This document shows positions 36,272 through 45,159 of a DNA stretch of 64,000 nucleotides, piece after piece. Source of the stretch: Chloroflexi bacterium HGW-Chloroflexi-10 (GTDB lineage: Bacteria; Chloroflexota; Anaerolineae; Anaerolineales; Anaerolineaceae); NCBI GenBank assembly GCA_002840755.1, contig PHBZ01000018.1, positions 42,874 to 106,873 of the forward strand, read 5' to 3'. Both the position numbers and the translations under genes were made by a program. The notes beneath the pieces are model-generated. The model saw nothing but the letters and a program-made list of their open reading frames with translations. It had not been told where the DNA came from and searched no databases. Position 1 is the first letter of the stretch. Every line of letters starts with the position of its first letter.

Positions 36272-36817
36272 TCAGAACAAAGAGTAAGTTTTGAGTATCC
36301 ATTCTGCCAGATCTTCCGTAAAAATGCGCACCTGCTCTACAATTATTGGTGTTGGCTCTACAAATTGGTCGACTACTGCCGGTTGGATCCCAAATAGAAA
36401 GATACTGACTCCCAATTCAGCCTTCAAAAAGCGGGCAAACAGGGTGGGGGGCAGACCATGCGAAATGGCGGTGACACCGCCAGAAGTTTGCCAATCTACC
36501 AGGCGTACAGTGCCCGGTTCTACCCCCATTTCAGCGGCATCCAACAACCACACCCAATCCGGAGAAAACTTCCGGATCACACTAGTAAAATTTTCTGGGG
36601 CAACTGAGCCTTCCACCAACAATACATTGTTCAGAACAGGAAGCGACCGGTGCAAATGGCGAATCGCCAAAACACCGGCCGCGTCATCTCCATTCAATTC
36701 ATTGCCAATGCCTACAATCGCCAGGCGCGGCAAAGAAGCATTATTCGCAAGATGGTTCGTCTTCGCCTGGTCGAGCTGCGCGCGATAAGAGGACTGCAAT
36801 ATCTTCTTCCCGTCCAT
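36272..36817 (-). CDS. Hydrogenase maturation endopeptidase (HycI/HyaD family)
   Basis: The 181-residue reading frame holds LAIVGIGNELNGDDAAGVLAIRHL, the nickel-sensing glutamate/aspartate motif of [NiFe]-hydrogenase maturation proteases, then WVWLLDAAEMGVEPG with the second Asp and SHGLPPTLFARFL with the third ligand, His. These proteases remove the C-terminal tail of the large subunit after nickel insertion. The partner substrate, with an intact tail, is encoded in the same operon. The ATG at 36817 overlaps the ferredoxin gene by 77 bp; an internal TTG at 36733 would start right after that gene's stop and is an equally good candidate. Confidence 0.85.
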   Translation of the reverse strand: MDGKKILQSSYRAQLDQAKTNHLANNASLPRLAIVGIGNELNGDDAAGVLAIRHLHRSLPVLNNVLLVEGSVAPENFTSVIRKFSPDWVWLLDAAEMGVEPGTVRLVDWQTSGGVTAISHGLPPTLFARFLKAELGVSIFLFGIQPAVVDQFVEPTPIIVEQVRIFTEDLAEWILKTYSLF

Positions 36818-37166
36818 AGGTCACTTCAAAAGCCTGTTTATTGGTGGAAGCCATCTCCCATTCCTCATTGGACAAACTCAGGCATTTAAACCGGCAGTTC
36901 TCCACACATTGAGAGCAATATACGCATTGGTCCGCATGATAACGCATCACAAAACGTTTATTGACTTTATCAACCGTAATCAGCTCAATCGCGTTGGATG
37001 GACAATCCTTGATACATAACATACACCCTGAGCATTTTTCCGGATCATAATGCAGTTTACCACGAAAACGATCAGGGGCAGCTGTTTTTACAAACGGATA
37101 AAATTCAGTCGCTGGTTTTTTAAACAACGAACGTACGACATCGCCGATCATTGCACCGACACCCAT
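36741..37166 (-). CDS. Two-[4Fe-4S] ferredoxin-like subunit of group 4-type hydrogenase (NuoI/HycF-like)
   Basis: The 141-residue protein has two cluster motifs, CSGCMLCIKDCP and CVYCSQCVENC, in the layout of NuoI, HycF and MbhN. It passes electrons between ferredoxin and the small subunit's proximal cluster. A C-terminal tail of about 40 residues follows the second cluster. The start lies 8 bp after the stop of the membrane subunit H gene. Confidence 0.92.
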   Translation of the reverse strand: MGVGAMIGDVVRSLFKKPATEFYPFVKTAAPDRFRGKLHYDPEKCSGCMLCIKDCPSNAIELITVDKVNKRFVMRYHADQCVYCSQCVENCRFKCLSLSNEEWEMASTNKQAFEVTYGREEDIAVLLSRAARPGEDEPSCE

Positions 37167-37174
37167 TATTCACC

Positions 37175-38113
37175 TCACCGTATCAAATTACCTAAATACT
37201 GGCCCAGAATAATGGCCACCAATTGCAGTAATGCCATTAAAGCACCCACACGCCACCACAGACCAACCGTCTGATCGATGCGTAATCGGGCAAACAGGGA
37301 TTGTAAGCCAGCTACAACCAATAATAAAGCAGCAGATTTGAGAATAAATTCAATCGGGTTACCAATGCCACCCAGATAAAATGCTACTACCAATGTAAGG
37401 CCGATCACCATTTCCACATTTTTGCCAATGCGAAATAAAGCAAAACCACGGCCTGAGTATTCCGTCAGTGCACCGGCCACAATTTCAGTTTCCGCTTCCG
37501 GTGCATCAAATGGCGGCAATTCCAATTTACCCATTAATCCAACCACAGCCACAACAAAACCTATCGGTTGAGCAACAATCATCCACAGGTTCTGATGTGC
37601 AAAAGCATTGATTTGGCCAATATTCCACGAGCCGGCCGCTATCGCCGGACCCAATAAAGCCAGCATGAACGGCGCTTCATAGGAAAACATTTGGGTCAAC
37701 GCACGTGTGGCGCCAATCAGTGAAAAGCGGCTGACAGTATTTGCACCTGCCAGACCGATGCACAGGGTCATCATACTCAGCAAGTATAACGTCACAACCA
37801 GGTCACCCTGAAAACTATAAGCCGGTTCAAAACCAAACAATGGTGTGTACAGCGCCGCGGTTAAAGCACCTGTGAGGGCCACCACCGGCAAGGCAACAAA
37901 CAAACCACGATGGACACCCTGAGGAAAAATCTCTTCCTTGGCTAATAATTTGATCGAATCGGCAAGCGGCTGAAACCAACGCGGCCCTATGCGGTTTTGA
38001 TAACGCGCTACTAACTTCCTGTCTGCCCATTCATAAAACAAACCAGCATTCATCAGGAATAAACCGCCCGGGAATAACAACAAAATGATGAGAGGATGGA
38101 TATTCAGGTTCAT
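37175..38113 (-). CDS. Hydrogenase membrane subunit, NuoH/HycD-like
   Basis: The 312-residue protein has about eight membrane helices. RKLVARYQNRIGPRWFQPLADSIKLLAKEE and GKLELPPFDAPEAETEIVAG are the classic NuoH-family quinone/ion-channel signatures (first motif spans ~32-61). In hydrogenases it links the peripheral catalytic arm to the antiporter-like subunits. It overlaps the large-subunit gene by 4 bp. Confidence 0.94.
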   Translation of the reverse strand: MNLNIHPLIILLLFPGGLFLMNAGLFYEWADRKLVARYQNRIGPRWFQPLADSIKLLAKEEIFPQGVHRGLFVALPVVALTGALTAALYTPLFGFEPAYSFQGDLVVTLYLLSMMTLCIGLAGANTVSRFSLIGATRALTQMFSYEAPFMLALLGPAIAAGSWNIGQINAFAHQNLWMIVAQPIGFVVAVVGLMGKLELPPFDAPEAETEIVAGALTEYSGRGFALFRIGKNVEMVIGLTLVVAFYLGGIGNPIEFILKSAALLLVVAGLQSLFARLRIDQTVGLWWRVGALMALLQLVAIILGQYLGNLIR

Positions 38114-39291
38114 CGGTAATACTCAATTCCATAACGTCTGAGGTCATCCCAGCTCCACAGTTGTGAGCCGGATTTGGGTTGGATCACCTGGACCAACCGA
38201 TCATTACAGGAAAAACATGGGTCGATCCCAACCAGCAGCATGGGCATATCGGCTAATTTATGGCCAACAGCGACATCGCTGATCGTCGCCCAGTTACACA
38301 GGCTAGGCGTGCGGACTTTCACCCTGTCCGGACTTTCCGTTCCATTACTCTTAATATAGTACAACAATTCGCCACGCGGTGCTTCCACCCGGGAAATTAC
38401 CTCACCTTCAGGAATGCGTCTTTTCATTTTGACAGCCAAATCACCTTCAGGCAAGTTGTCCACCAGTTCACGGATAAGGCGGTAACAATCGTAAAGTTCT
38501 TTAATGCGCACAATAAAGCGAGCTTCCAAATCACCGGCCTGATCGGTTATCAATTGAACGGGGAAATCCGCATAACCAGCATAAGGTGCATCTACACGAA
38601 TATCACGCTGTACACCGGAGGCGCGTGCCGTTGGACCCACTGCGCCCAGTCGTTCAGCATGTTCATTGGTCATGGTACCAACCCCACGGGTTCGTCCCAC
38701 AAAGGTATCATCTGTGGTGACTACTTTCATATAGTGATGGGTGCGTTCTTCGAGAAAATCCATCCCTTTGCGCATAGCATCGGCCAGTTTTTCATTCATA
38801 TCCACTTTGACGCCACCCAATACATTCACTGAGTAATGAACCCGGCTTCCTGAAAGAGATTCCAACAAATCCATTACCACTTCACGGTCACGCCACGCAT
38901 ACATAAACAGCGTGTCAAAACCGCCTTCATGGGCAGCCACACCCAGCCACAACAGATGGCTGTGAATACGCTCCAACTCCGAGGCTAAAACACGGATAGC
39001 CTGGGCGCGAGGCGGCGCTGTTACGCCAGCCAATGTCTCTACTCCCAATGCAAATGCCGTAGCATGAACATGTGAACAGATCCCGCATACACGTTCCAGC
39101 ATATACATATCCTGTGTATAGTTGCGACTCTCGCAAGCCTTTTCTATTCCACGATGAACAAATCCGAGCCGGATGGATGCCCCGGTGACTATTTCTCCAT
39201 CCACAGTGAATTGAAACTGTCCAGGCTCTTTTAAAGCCGGGTGCTGCGGACCAATTGGAACAATAAATTTCTCACTGGAAGGGGTCTTCAT
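38110..39291 (-). CDS. Group 4-type [NiFe]-hydrogenase large (catalytic) subunit, NuoD-like
   Basis: The protein is 393 residues. Both metal-binding pairs are intact: RVCGICSHVH (C69, C72) and DPCFSCNDR (C359, C362), which bind the NiFe centre; complex I NuoD lacks these. A 28-residue tail follows Arg365 (LVQVIQPKSG onwards), consistent with removal by the endopeptidase at the end of the operon. The rest aligns with NuoD (IGPQHPALKEPGQF, LGFVHRGIEK). It should interconvert H+ and H2. Confidence 0.95.
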   Translation of the reverse strand: MKTPSSEKFIVPIGPQHPALKEPGQFQFTVDGEIVTGASIRLGFVHRGIEKACESRNYTQDMYMLERVCGICSHVHATAFALGVETLAGVTAPPRAQAIRVLASELERIHSHLLWLGVAAHEGGFDTLFMYAWRDREVVMDLLESLSGSRVHYSVNVLGGVKVDMNEKLADAMRKGMDFLEERTHHYMKVVTTDDTFVGRTRGVGTMTNEHAERLGAVGPTARASGVQRDIRVDAPYAGYADFPVQLITDQAGDLEARFIVRIKELYDCYRLIRELVDNLPEGDLAVKMKRRIPEGEVISRVEAPRGELLYYIKSNGTESPDRVKVRTPSLCNWATISDVAVGHKLADMPMLLVGIDPCFSCNDRLVQVIQPKSGSQLWSWDDLRRYGIEYYR

Positions 39292-39797
39292 GCTTGAACC
39301 TCCTTGTTATCAAACTGTTCTTTGGATAAACCGGTAAAACTTTTGCGTAATGGATAGACGCCTACCGGCCAGGTATCCGGCAGCACAAGGCGGGATTTGT
39401 CAGGTGTATCAAATATATCCACACCGAGTAATTCGATAAACTCCCGCTCATAAATGGTTGCAGAAGGAATAATTTCACATATCGATGGAATCTCGGTGGC
39501 TGTATAAGGGATTTTAATCCGCAGGGTTAATACAGCCGCACCATTAGCAAAGTGATAAAGACCCTCCAGCATACCCGGCTGTGTTTCCTGTCCATTTTCA
39601 TCCAGTTTGGCGGCATGGTCCAACCCGGTAATCGTCATCAAATATCCCCAAGGAGCATCCATGATGGCTGCGACAGCCGCTTTCAAATTCTCTGTGGCTA
39701 TCCACACATCCAATCGATGCGGCTCCGGTGTTGCAGATTCCAGCACCCATTCAGCTACTAATGACTTTCCATTTTCCAATGCGGTAATGGTATCCAT
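39288..39797 (-). CDS. Hydrogenase subunit, NuoC/HycE N-terminal-like (30 kDa family)
   Basis: The 169-residue protein ends with the family signature YEREFIELLGVDIFDTPDKSRLVLPDTWP and YPLRKSF (signature at ~115-145). It is separate from the large subunit rather than fused as in HycE. It overlaps the large-subunit gene by 4 bp. Its role is structural, joining the catalytic and electron-transfer subunits. Confidence 0.92.
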   Translation of the reverse strand: MDTITALENGKSLVAEWVLESATPEPHRLDVWIATENLKAAVAAIMDAPWGYLMTITGLDHAAKLDENGQETQPGMLEGLYHFANGAAVLTLRIKIPYTATEIPSICEIIPSATIYEREFIELLGVDIFDTPDKSRLVLPDTWPVGVYPLRKSFTGLSKEQFDNKEVQA

Positions 39798-39800
39798 GCG

Positions 39801-40325
39801 CTATTCCTCCTCGCTTTCGTTCACCAATACAGGTTCTGCAATCGTCATCGGTTCCGGTCGTTTTCCGGCCTTGAGGCTCTCCAACAATTGCACAACCCCA
39901 TAAATAATCGCTTCGGGACGCGGAGGGCAACCCGGTACAAACACATCTACCGGGATCACTTTTGAAAGGTCGCCCACAACATTGTAGCAGCCATCAAACA
40001 CACCACCAGAAAGGGCACATGAACCAACTGCAATAACAAATTTTGGCTCCGGCATCTGTTCGTAAACACGCACCAACCGTTCACGTGCCTGTAAGGTTAC
40101 CGGGCCGGTAGCTATTAAGACATCTGCATGGCGCGGACTTCCCTGCAATTTAATCCCAAATCGCTCCACATCATAGCGCGGGGTCAATGTAGCCAGAATT
40201 TCGATGTCACAGCCATTACAGGAACCGCTATTGAAGTGAATGGCCCAGGGTGAATTAATTCTCGACCAATTTTTGATCTTTTCAATCACAGCATTCATTC
40301 CATTATTTTCGCTCATCATCTGCAC
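39801..40325 (-). CDS. Hydrogenase small subunit, NuoB-like, with hydrogenase-type CxxC
   Basis: The protein is about 174 residues; in-frame Met codons at positions 1, 3, 4 and 10 are all possible starts. The cluster ligands are SGSCNGCDIE (CxxC), GSCALSGG and VPGCPPRPEA, which hold the proximal [4Fe-4S]. Complex I NuoB has adjacent CC at the first site, whereas this CxxC spacing is the hydrogenase form. It carries electrons to or from the NiFe site. Confidence 0.94.
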   Translation of the reverse strand: MQMMSENNGMNAVIEKIKNWSRINSPWAIHFNSGSCNGCDIEILATLTPRYDVERFGIKLQGSPRHADVLIATGPVTLQARERLVRVYEQMPEPKFVIAVGSCALSGGVFDGCYNVVGDLSKVIPVDVFVPGCPPRPEAIIYGVVQLLESLKAGKRPEPMTIAEPVLVNESEEE

Positions 40326-40333
40326 CTCTATTT

Positions 40334-40648
40334 CTAACCTAATAATAATGCAACCAGAGCCAGTATCAGACCTGCGAGGAATGGGACCATCTCAAAAGAA
40401 AAAGTACCGGTACCAATCACCAGCATACCAAGATGCAAAACAGCGAAGAAGAATGCTATCAGGAAAAATGGCCGGTAACCAGGAGCTGCCGGGCTTGTGG
40501 ATGCTTCTTCACCACTGGCATATAAAGTATCTTTTAATTCTGTTGGTTTTTCCGGGCCTGCCAGAAGCTTACCAAACAGAACAATCAGCAAAACCAAAGG
40601 AATGTAGATCAAAAATGCAAATGGGGGGGTAAGTAAGATTTCCATCAT
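40334..40648 (-). CDS. Small membrane subunit, NuoA-like
   Basis: The 104-residue protein has three predicted helices. LYASGEEASTSP sits in the position of the NuoA loop, although without the usual YECG cysteine. RPFFLIAFFFAVLHLGMLVIG matches its second helix. Identification relies partly on position between the antiporter-like and small-subunit genes. Confidence 0.65.
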   Translation of the reverse strand: MMEILLTPPFAFLIYIPLVLLIVLFGKLLAGPEKPTELKDTLYASGEEASTSPAAPGYRPFFLIAFFFAVLHLGMLVIGTGTFSFEMVPFLAGLILALVALLLG

Positions 40649-40656
40649 ATACTCCT

Positions 40657-42195
40657 TTAATTCTGCAAGAAAATAGCCAGGCTAAAACCTGCTACATCCG
40701 TTAAACTACTAATGAGGGATGGGGCAATACCCAGCACAACCACCATAAGGGTTAAGAGCATAATTGGCAAATATGTCCACAAACTGACAGGTTGACCGGC
40801 AATGACCAAATCAGCAGATTGCTTTCGATACATCCGATTTACCAGAGGGGCATAGTATGCCAGTGATAAAACGCTGTTTAATCCCGCAAAAACCACCAAC
40901 ACGATCATCCAGATATTCTGCGTATAAACACCGGCAACAAAAACCTGCCACTTGGACATAAAACCTACCAATGGCGGTAAACCGCCCAGGGAAAGCAACG
41001 CAACACTGAAAGCAAACGCTGTGAGTGGATATTTTTTGGAAGCGCCATTCAAATCTTCCATTCTTAAGGGTTCATGATTGCCTTTGCTGATCTTCAGATT
41101 GAAGAGGAATGCTCCGGCCGCAAGAAAGGCCAGACCCTTCATCAGGCCATGTGCCAGCATGTGATACGCAGCACCGATACCACCCGCTACACTTTGAAAG
41201 GCAAACAACGCGCCGAAACCCAGCAGCATGTAGCCAATATGACTGAGCGAAGAGTATGCCAGCATTCGTTTTACTTCTGTCTGGCGCAATGCCATCAGGT
41301 TACCCACCACCATGTTCAAAACAGCAAATCCCAGCAATATATACCCAACTTTAGGACCAATCACCGCCAGGGAACCGGTTACGCGCAGCAAGGCGATTAA
41401 TCCGGCTTCAATGACCACACCGGAGAGCATTGCACTAATACCAGAAGGAGCCTGAGAATGGGCATCCGGCAGCCAGGTATGCAATGGAACCAAGGCAATT
41501 TTTACACCAAAACCAATAATGAGCAATGCCATCCCGATCAAAATAACCGGATGTAATTGAACTGATGATAATAACCGAATCAGGTTGAGATCACCGGCAA
41601 CCATGTAAATTAACGCAATGCCGATCACCACCAACACCGACCCTACGGCGCTTTGAACAAGATACTTTACTCCAGCTTCCAAAGATCCCTGCTGGGTACG
41701 ATAAAAAGCAACCAACAAGATGGAAGTTACTGCCATTACTTCAAACCAGACCCACAGGTTGAATAAATCCATTGCACAACCCAGGCCAATAATTGAACCA
41801 ATCATGGCAACCAGTAAAGCATAAAATTTTTCTTCGCCTTCCTCACCATGCATGTAAGTAAAGGAGAAAATCGTCACCATGGTTCCCAGGACCAATACCA
41901 GAGTGGCGAGGAGGAAACTGACTCCATCAAACTGCAGGTATACTCCCGCTATAGAGGCTTCAACTGAGCCACCAATTTCCTGGTAGATAAATTGTTGTTG
42001 GGCAAACATACCGGTGGCTGTAAAATATAACATCACACTGGTAGCCAACAAGGATGCCAGTGCCAACCAGCGGGCGGGGTTCACCACCATCTTTTCCGTT
42101 TCCTGACGAGCAACCAGGCGGCCAACAATATAGATCACCGGCGCAGATAGCATGGGAATGAGGATCATCCAGGTAAAAGCAATTTGTACATCCAT
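40657..42195 (-). CDS. Antiporter-like membrane subunit, NuoN/MrpD-like
   Basis: About 512 residues from ATG 42195, which follows AGGAGTGTAATC; a longer frame to 42264 lacks a ribosome site. About 14 helices are present. The proton-channel motifs include the key Lys/Glu in the region FGVKIALVPLHTWLPDAHSQ (Lys within a broken helix) and NLWVWFEVMAVTSILLV (Glu). It should move H+ or Na+ across the membrane when electrons pass through the hydrogenase. The stop of the L-like gene lies inside its ribosome site. Confidence 0.93.
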   Translation of the reverse strand: MDVQIAFTWMILIPMLSAPVIYIVGRLVARQETEKMVVNPARWLALASLLATSVMLYFTATGMFAQQQFIYQEIGGSVEASIAGVYLQFDGVSFLLATLVLVLGTMVTIFSFTYMHGEEGEEKFYALLVAMIGSIIGLGCAMDLFNLWVWFEVMAVTSILLVAFYRTQQGSLEAGVKYLVQSAVGSVLVVIGIALIYMVAGDLNLIRLLSSVQLHPVILIGMALLIIGFGVKIALVPLHTWLPDAHSQAPSGISAMLSGVVIEAGLIALLRVTGSLAVIGPKVGYILLGFAVLNMVVGNLMALRQTEVKRMLAYSSLSHIGYMLLGFGALFAFQSVAGGIGAAYHMLAHGLMKGLAFLAAGAFLFNLKISKGNHEPLRMEDLNGASKKYPLTAFAFSVALLSLGGLPPLVGFMSKWQVFVAGVYTQNIWMIVLVVFAGLNSVLSLAYYAPLVNRMYRKQSADLVIAGQPVSLWTYLPIMLLTLMVVVLGIAPSLISSLTDVAGFSLAIFLQN

Positions 42196-42197
42196 GA

Positions 42198-43976
42198 TTA
42201 CACTCCTATGACCAAAACTGCGACCACAATTATCAGGCTCAACAGGATCGCAAATATATTCCAATTCAGGATACCGGTTTGGGTAAAGCGCAATTTTTCG
42301 GCAAGGCCCTGTACACCTTTGACTATTCCGGAATTAATCGCTTCAAAACCAAAGCTCTTTTCAGCAATTTGACCCACGCCTTTAAACGCTCCAATCAAAC
42401 CGCCCAGAGCTTCACGTCCAAACCAGGTCATAATACCAGCCAGAACAACAGCCACAGCCAGCCATGTTGCCGGTGCCAAAACAACCTCTTTCATCATTTC
42501 CAATAAACCTAATTCATGGATTTCATGAAAAGGCAGGCTTTCTCCCATCATCTTTGAAAAAGGACCAATCAACAACCAGCTCGAAACCGCGCCGATTGCC
42601 AACGGGGTCAATGCTATTTTCATAGCCGTACCAACCGGATGAACATGGTATTCACTGCGGGATTCTCCGTAGAACACCATCCACAAACAGCGGAAGGTGT
42701 AACAGGCGGTTAGGCCAGCAACGATTAGCATGATGACATAAATCCAGATCGGATTACCATGCCCCATACCAGTTTCAAGAATAAGTTCCTTGCTCCAAAA
42801 ACCATTAAAAATGGGGATGCCAGCCAATGCCAATGCTCCAACCACAAACACCAAGCGAACGAAGGGCATCTTTTTACCCAGACCGCCCATCTCTCGCATA
42901 TCCCGAGTGCCAATCGAATGGATTACAGCACCCGCGGAAAGGAATAACAAGGCTTTAAAAATACTATGACTGAATAAATGGAATTGAGAAGCCAGAATTC
43001 CGCCAGCGCCTACGGCATATACCATGTAACCTAATTGGGATACTGTGGAGTAAGCCAGAACCCGTTTTAAATCAGTGGCTACCAAGGCCATCACCGCTGC
43101 AAGAAGCGCGGAAAGCATGCCAACCACCATGACCGATGTACGCCAGCCGGGGACATCAGCAAATGCCGGGTAAAACCTTGCCAAAAGGTAGACGCCCGCG
43201 TTTACCATTGTAGCTGCATGGATTAATGCGCTGATCGGAGATGGTGCTTCCATCGCATCCGGCAGCCAGGTTTGGAACGGAAATTGCGCAGACTTGGCTG
43301 CTGCGGCTATGAGACATCCAAAAGCCATGATTGTTAATATATTGGCAGGCAGCAATGTAGGGTTGGCCAGAAACATATTAATATCAAAACTGCCTGTATA
43401 GGCAAACAATACCAGTGCGCCCAGCATCAAGCCCAACCCACCAAATTGAGTGATGATCAATGCTTTCATACCACCAGCGACTGCTTTCGGGTCATCATTA
43501 TAGAAAGAGATCAAAGCATAAGAACATAAAGCGGTAATCTCCCAAAAGATAAACATAAGCAGAAGGTTGCTGGTTAATACAAGGCCTACCATAGCACCAA
43601 TAAAAAATAACACCATGGCATAGTATCGCCCTAATTGATCCTGACCTTTCATATAATCAACAGAGAAAATCACAGCCAACGAACCAACCACAGTTGCCAC
43701 AGTCGCCAGGAAAATGCCAAGACCATCCAAAACAAAAGTAAAATTACCAAAAGCATTCCCCATACTGATATTTACAATTGTATTAGGTCCCTTGGGTGCA
43801 AATAAGAGAATAATTGAACAAATGCCGGCTAATGCAGAAAAAGCTACTGAGAGGATATGCTGCATTCTAGGCGATCGGTCTCCGATTAACCAGACCAAAA
43901 TTGCACCGACCCAGGGTAGACCCATCGTCAGAAACAAAAGGATTTCAATAGTTTGAGGTGTCAATACTTGTTCCAT
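42198..43976 (-). CDS. Antiporter-like membrane subunit, NuoL/MrpA-like
   Basis: The 592-residue protein has about 16 helices. Hallmarks are LLLMFIFWEITALCSYALIS (Glu), AAKSAQFPFQTWLPDAMEAP (Lys) and ISALIHAATMVNAGVYLLAR (His/Lys channel). The C-terminal part contains an amphipathic helical extension (EALGGLIGAFKGVGQIAEKS) like the lateral helix of NuoL. It is the second ion-pumping subunit of the complex. Confidence 0.94.
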   Translation of the reverse strand: MEQVLTPQTIEILLFLTMGLPWVGAILVWLIGDRSPRMQHILSVAFSALAGICSIILLFAPKGPNTIVNISMGNAFGNFTFVLDGLGIFLATVATVVGSLAVIFSVDYMKGQDQLGRYYAMVLFFIGAMVGLVLTSNLLLMFIFWEITALCSYALISFYNDDPKAVAGGMKALIITQFGGLGLMLGALVLFAYTGSFDINMFLANPTLLPANILTIMAFGCLIAAAAKSAQFPFQTWLPDAMEAPSPISALIHAATMVNAGVYLLARFYPAFADVPGWRTSVMVVGMLSALLAAVMALVATDLKRVLAYSTVSQLGYMVYAVGAGGILASQFHLFSHSIFKALLFLSAGAVIHSIGTRDMREMGGLGKKMPFVRLVFVVGALALAGIPIFNGFWSKELILETGMGHGNPIWIYVIMLIVAGLTACYTFRCLWMVFYGESRSEYHVHPVGTAMKIALTPLAIGAVSSWLLIGPFSKMMGESLPFHEIHELGLLEMMKEVVLAPATWLAVAVVLAGIMTWFGREALGGLIGAFKGVGQIAEKSFGFEAINSGIVKGVQGLAEKLRFTQTGILNWNIFAILLSLIIVVAVLVIGV

Positions 43977-43979
43977 GTT

Positions 43980-44288
43980 TTACCTCTTCAGACTGGACAG
44001 ATCATTAATATCCAGGGTACCAATATGGCGTTTTACTTGTACAGCCAGAGCTAACCCCAAAACTGCGACAATTGTGTCGGCAATAATTACCGTTAAAGCC
44101 ATGCTTTGTCCAATCGCCGGCTGACCGGTAAGTTGGCCAGCAAAAATCAACCCTAACATAGCGCCTTTTACGGTAATCTGTAAAGCAACAATCACCCGGA
44201 TCAGATGACGATTTACTAATAAACAATAAAAACCGATTCCGAGAAGGCCGATGATAGTAGCCATAACAATCATTGGTATAGTAATCAT
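43980..44288 (-). CDS. Membrane subunit, NuoK/MrpC-like
   Basis: The 102-residue protein has three helices. GFYCLLVNRHLIRVIVALQI and the following MALTVIIADTIVAVLGLALA match NuoK/MrpC, with the acidic residue in helix 3. It overlaps the J-like gene by 4 bp. Confidence 0.9.
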   Translation of the reverse strand: MITIPMIVMATIIGLLGIGFYCLLVNRHLIRVIVALQITVKGAMLGLIFAGQLTGQPAIGQSMALTVIIADTIVAVLGLALAVQVKRHIGTLDINDLSSLKR

Positions 44289-44785
44289 TGTGTATCCTTC
44301 TCCTGGTGGCTGGATTTGTTTGCTTCTTCCGAAAGTAAGCCCATCATGCTGATGACGCCTGCAAATATCAAGGCAACCTGCAAATACAAATCAATTTTTC
44401 GCCCCACCCATACAGTGGATTGAAAATCCAACCCTAGCGAAACTTCAAACCCCTGAAAATTGAACATAGGCAATAATTGCCACCCCAATAAACCGATTGC
44501 ACCCAAAACAAATAACCAGGCCAGGGGTTTAGGTATCAAAGACAACGACGGTATCGGTTCTTCACCTGCAATATTGATTGCAAACACGAATAATACAGTT
44601 ACCAACCCGGCTCCAACGCTAAGTTCAATAACTGCGATTTGATATGCGCCTAACAGATACATCATCATTGCAACCAGGGCACTGGTACCAGCCAACCATA
44701 AAGCTGCAACCAGTAACCGTTTTGTACGAATTGCCTGAAAAGCACAGACCAAAATCCCAACGATCAGGATCAGGTATTCCCACAT
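44285..44785 (-). CDS. Membrane subunit, NuoJ/MbhD-like; first gene of the hydrogenase operon
   Basis: The 166-residue protein has about five helices. VAMMMYLLGAYQIAVIELSVGAG carries the characteristic Glu of the NuoJ/MbhD/DUF4040 region. The last third, with its hydrophilic end (EEANKSSHQEKDTQ), is family-variable. The ATG follows AAGGAGG by eight bases. It opens the eleven-gene operon under the promoter at 44833-44861. Confidence 0.85.
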   Translation of the reverse strand: MWEYLILIVGILVCAFQAIRTKRLLVAALWLAGTSALVAMMMYLLGAYQIAVIELSVGAGLVTVLFVFAINIAGEEPIPSLSLIPKPLAWLFVLGAIGLLGWQLLPMFNFQGFEVSLGLDFQSTVWVGRKIDLYLQVALIFAGVISMMGLLSEEANKSSHQEKDTQ

Positions 44786-44832
44786 AATGTATACCTCCTT
44801 AATAGGAATGGGGTTCTTGCGTGGTTAATAAG

Positions 44833-44861
44833 CTTATACCTTACATTACACCTTTTGTCAT
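44833..44861 (-). promoter_or_regulatory. Promoter of the hydrogenase operon
   Basis: On the minus strand ATGACA (44856-44861), 17 bp and TATAAG (44833-44838) match five of six positions of each consensus hexamer. The start of transcription would be about 45 bp before the J-like start codon. Confidence 0.55.
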
Positions 44862-45118
44862 GTGAAAGGTATCACAAGCTTTTGATTACGTATTCCTTAA
44901 CTTCCATAAAAAGCAAAAAAAATACCTCCTCATAAACCGGTAAATGATAATTCCCATTAATTTTAAAAATTTTTAGGGATATTTGATTAAAAAATTCAGA
45001 ATCAGGTGAAACAAAGGGTGTTTTTCATCAAACGTGTCTTCTCAGAGTTGTTTGAACATTTTCTATAATTTTATCCCCAAATTGAAAATTTGAAAAACTA
45101 CTAATTTTGTCCAGTTAT

Positions 45119-45152
45119 AAAAGAAGACCTCCTGGATCGGGAGGTCTTCTTT
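45119..45152 (-). terminator. Terminator of molybdenum hydroxylase operon
   Basis: The stem AAAGAAGACCTCC / GGAGGTCTTCTTT with a short loop and a following TTTT on the minus strand lies just after the hydroxylase stop codon. Confidence 0.85.
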
Positions 45153-45159
45153 CGCTTTA

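Larger units (their letters stand above)
44786..45159. other. Intergenic region between hydrogenase and molybdenum hydroxylase operons
   Basis: 374 bp without a gene. It holds the hydrogenase promoter (44833-44861) and the hydroxylase terminator (45119-45152). The remainder is A+T-rich and shows nothing else I can name. Confidence 0.6.

Noticed and set aside
38260..38832. A 190-codon frame antisense to the hydrogenase large subunit
   Set aside because: Shadow of a strongly conserved gene; its translation has no family features.
36741..44785. Respiratory complex I (nuo operon)
   Set aside because: The B subunit has hydrogenase-type CxxC, the D subunit has both NiFe-binding CxxC pairs, a maturation protease is linked, and NuoE/F/G genes are absent.
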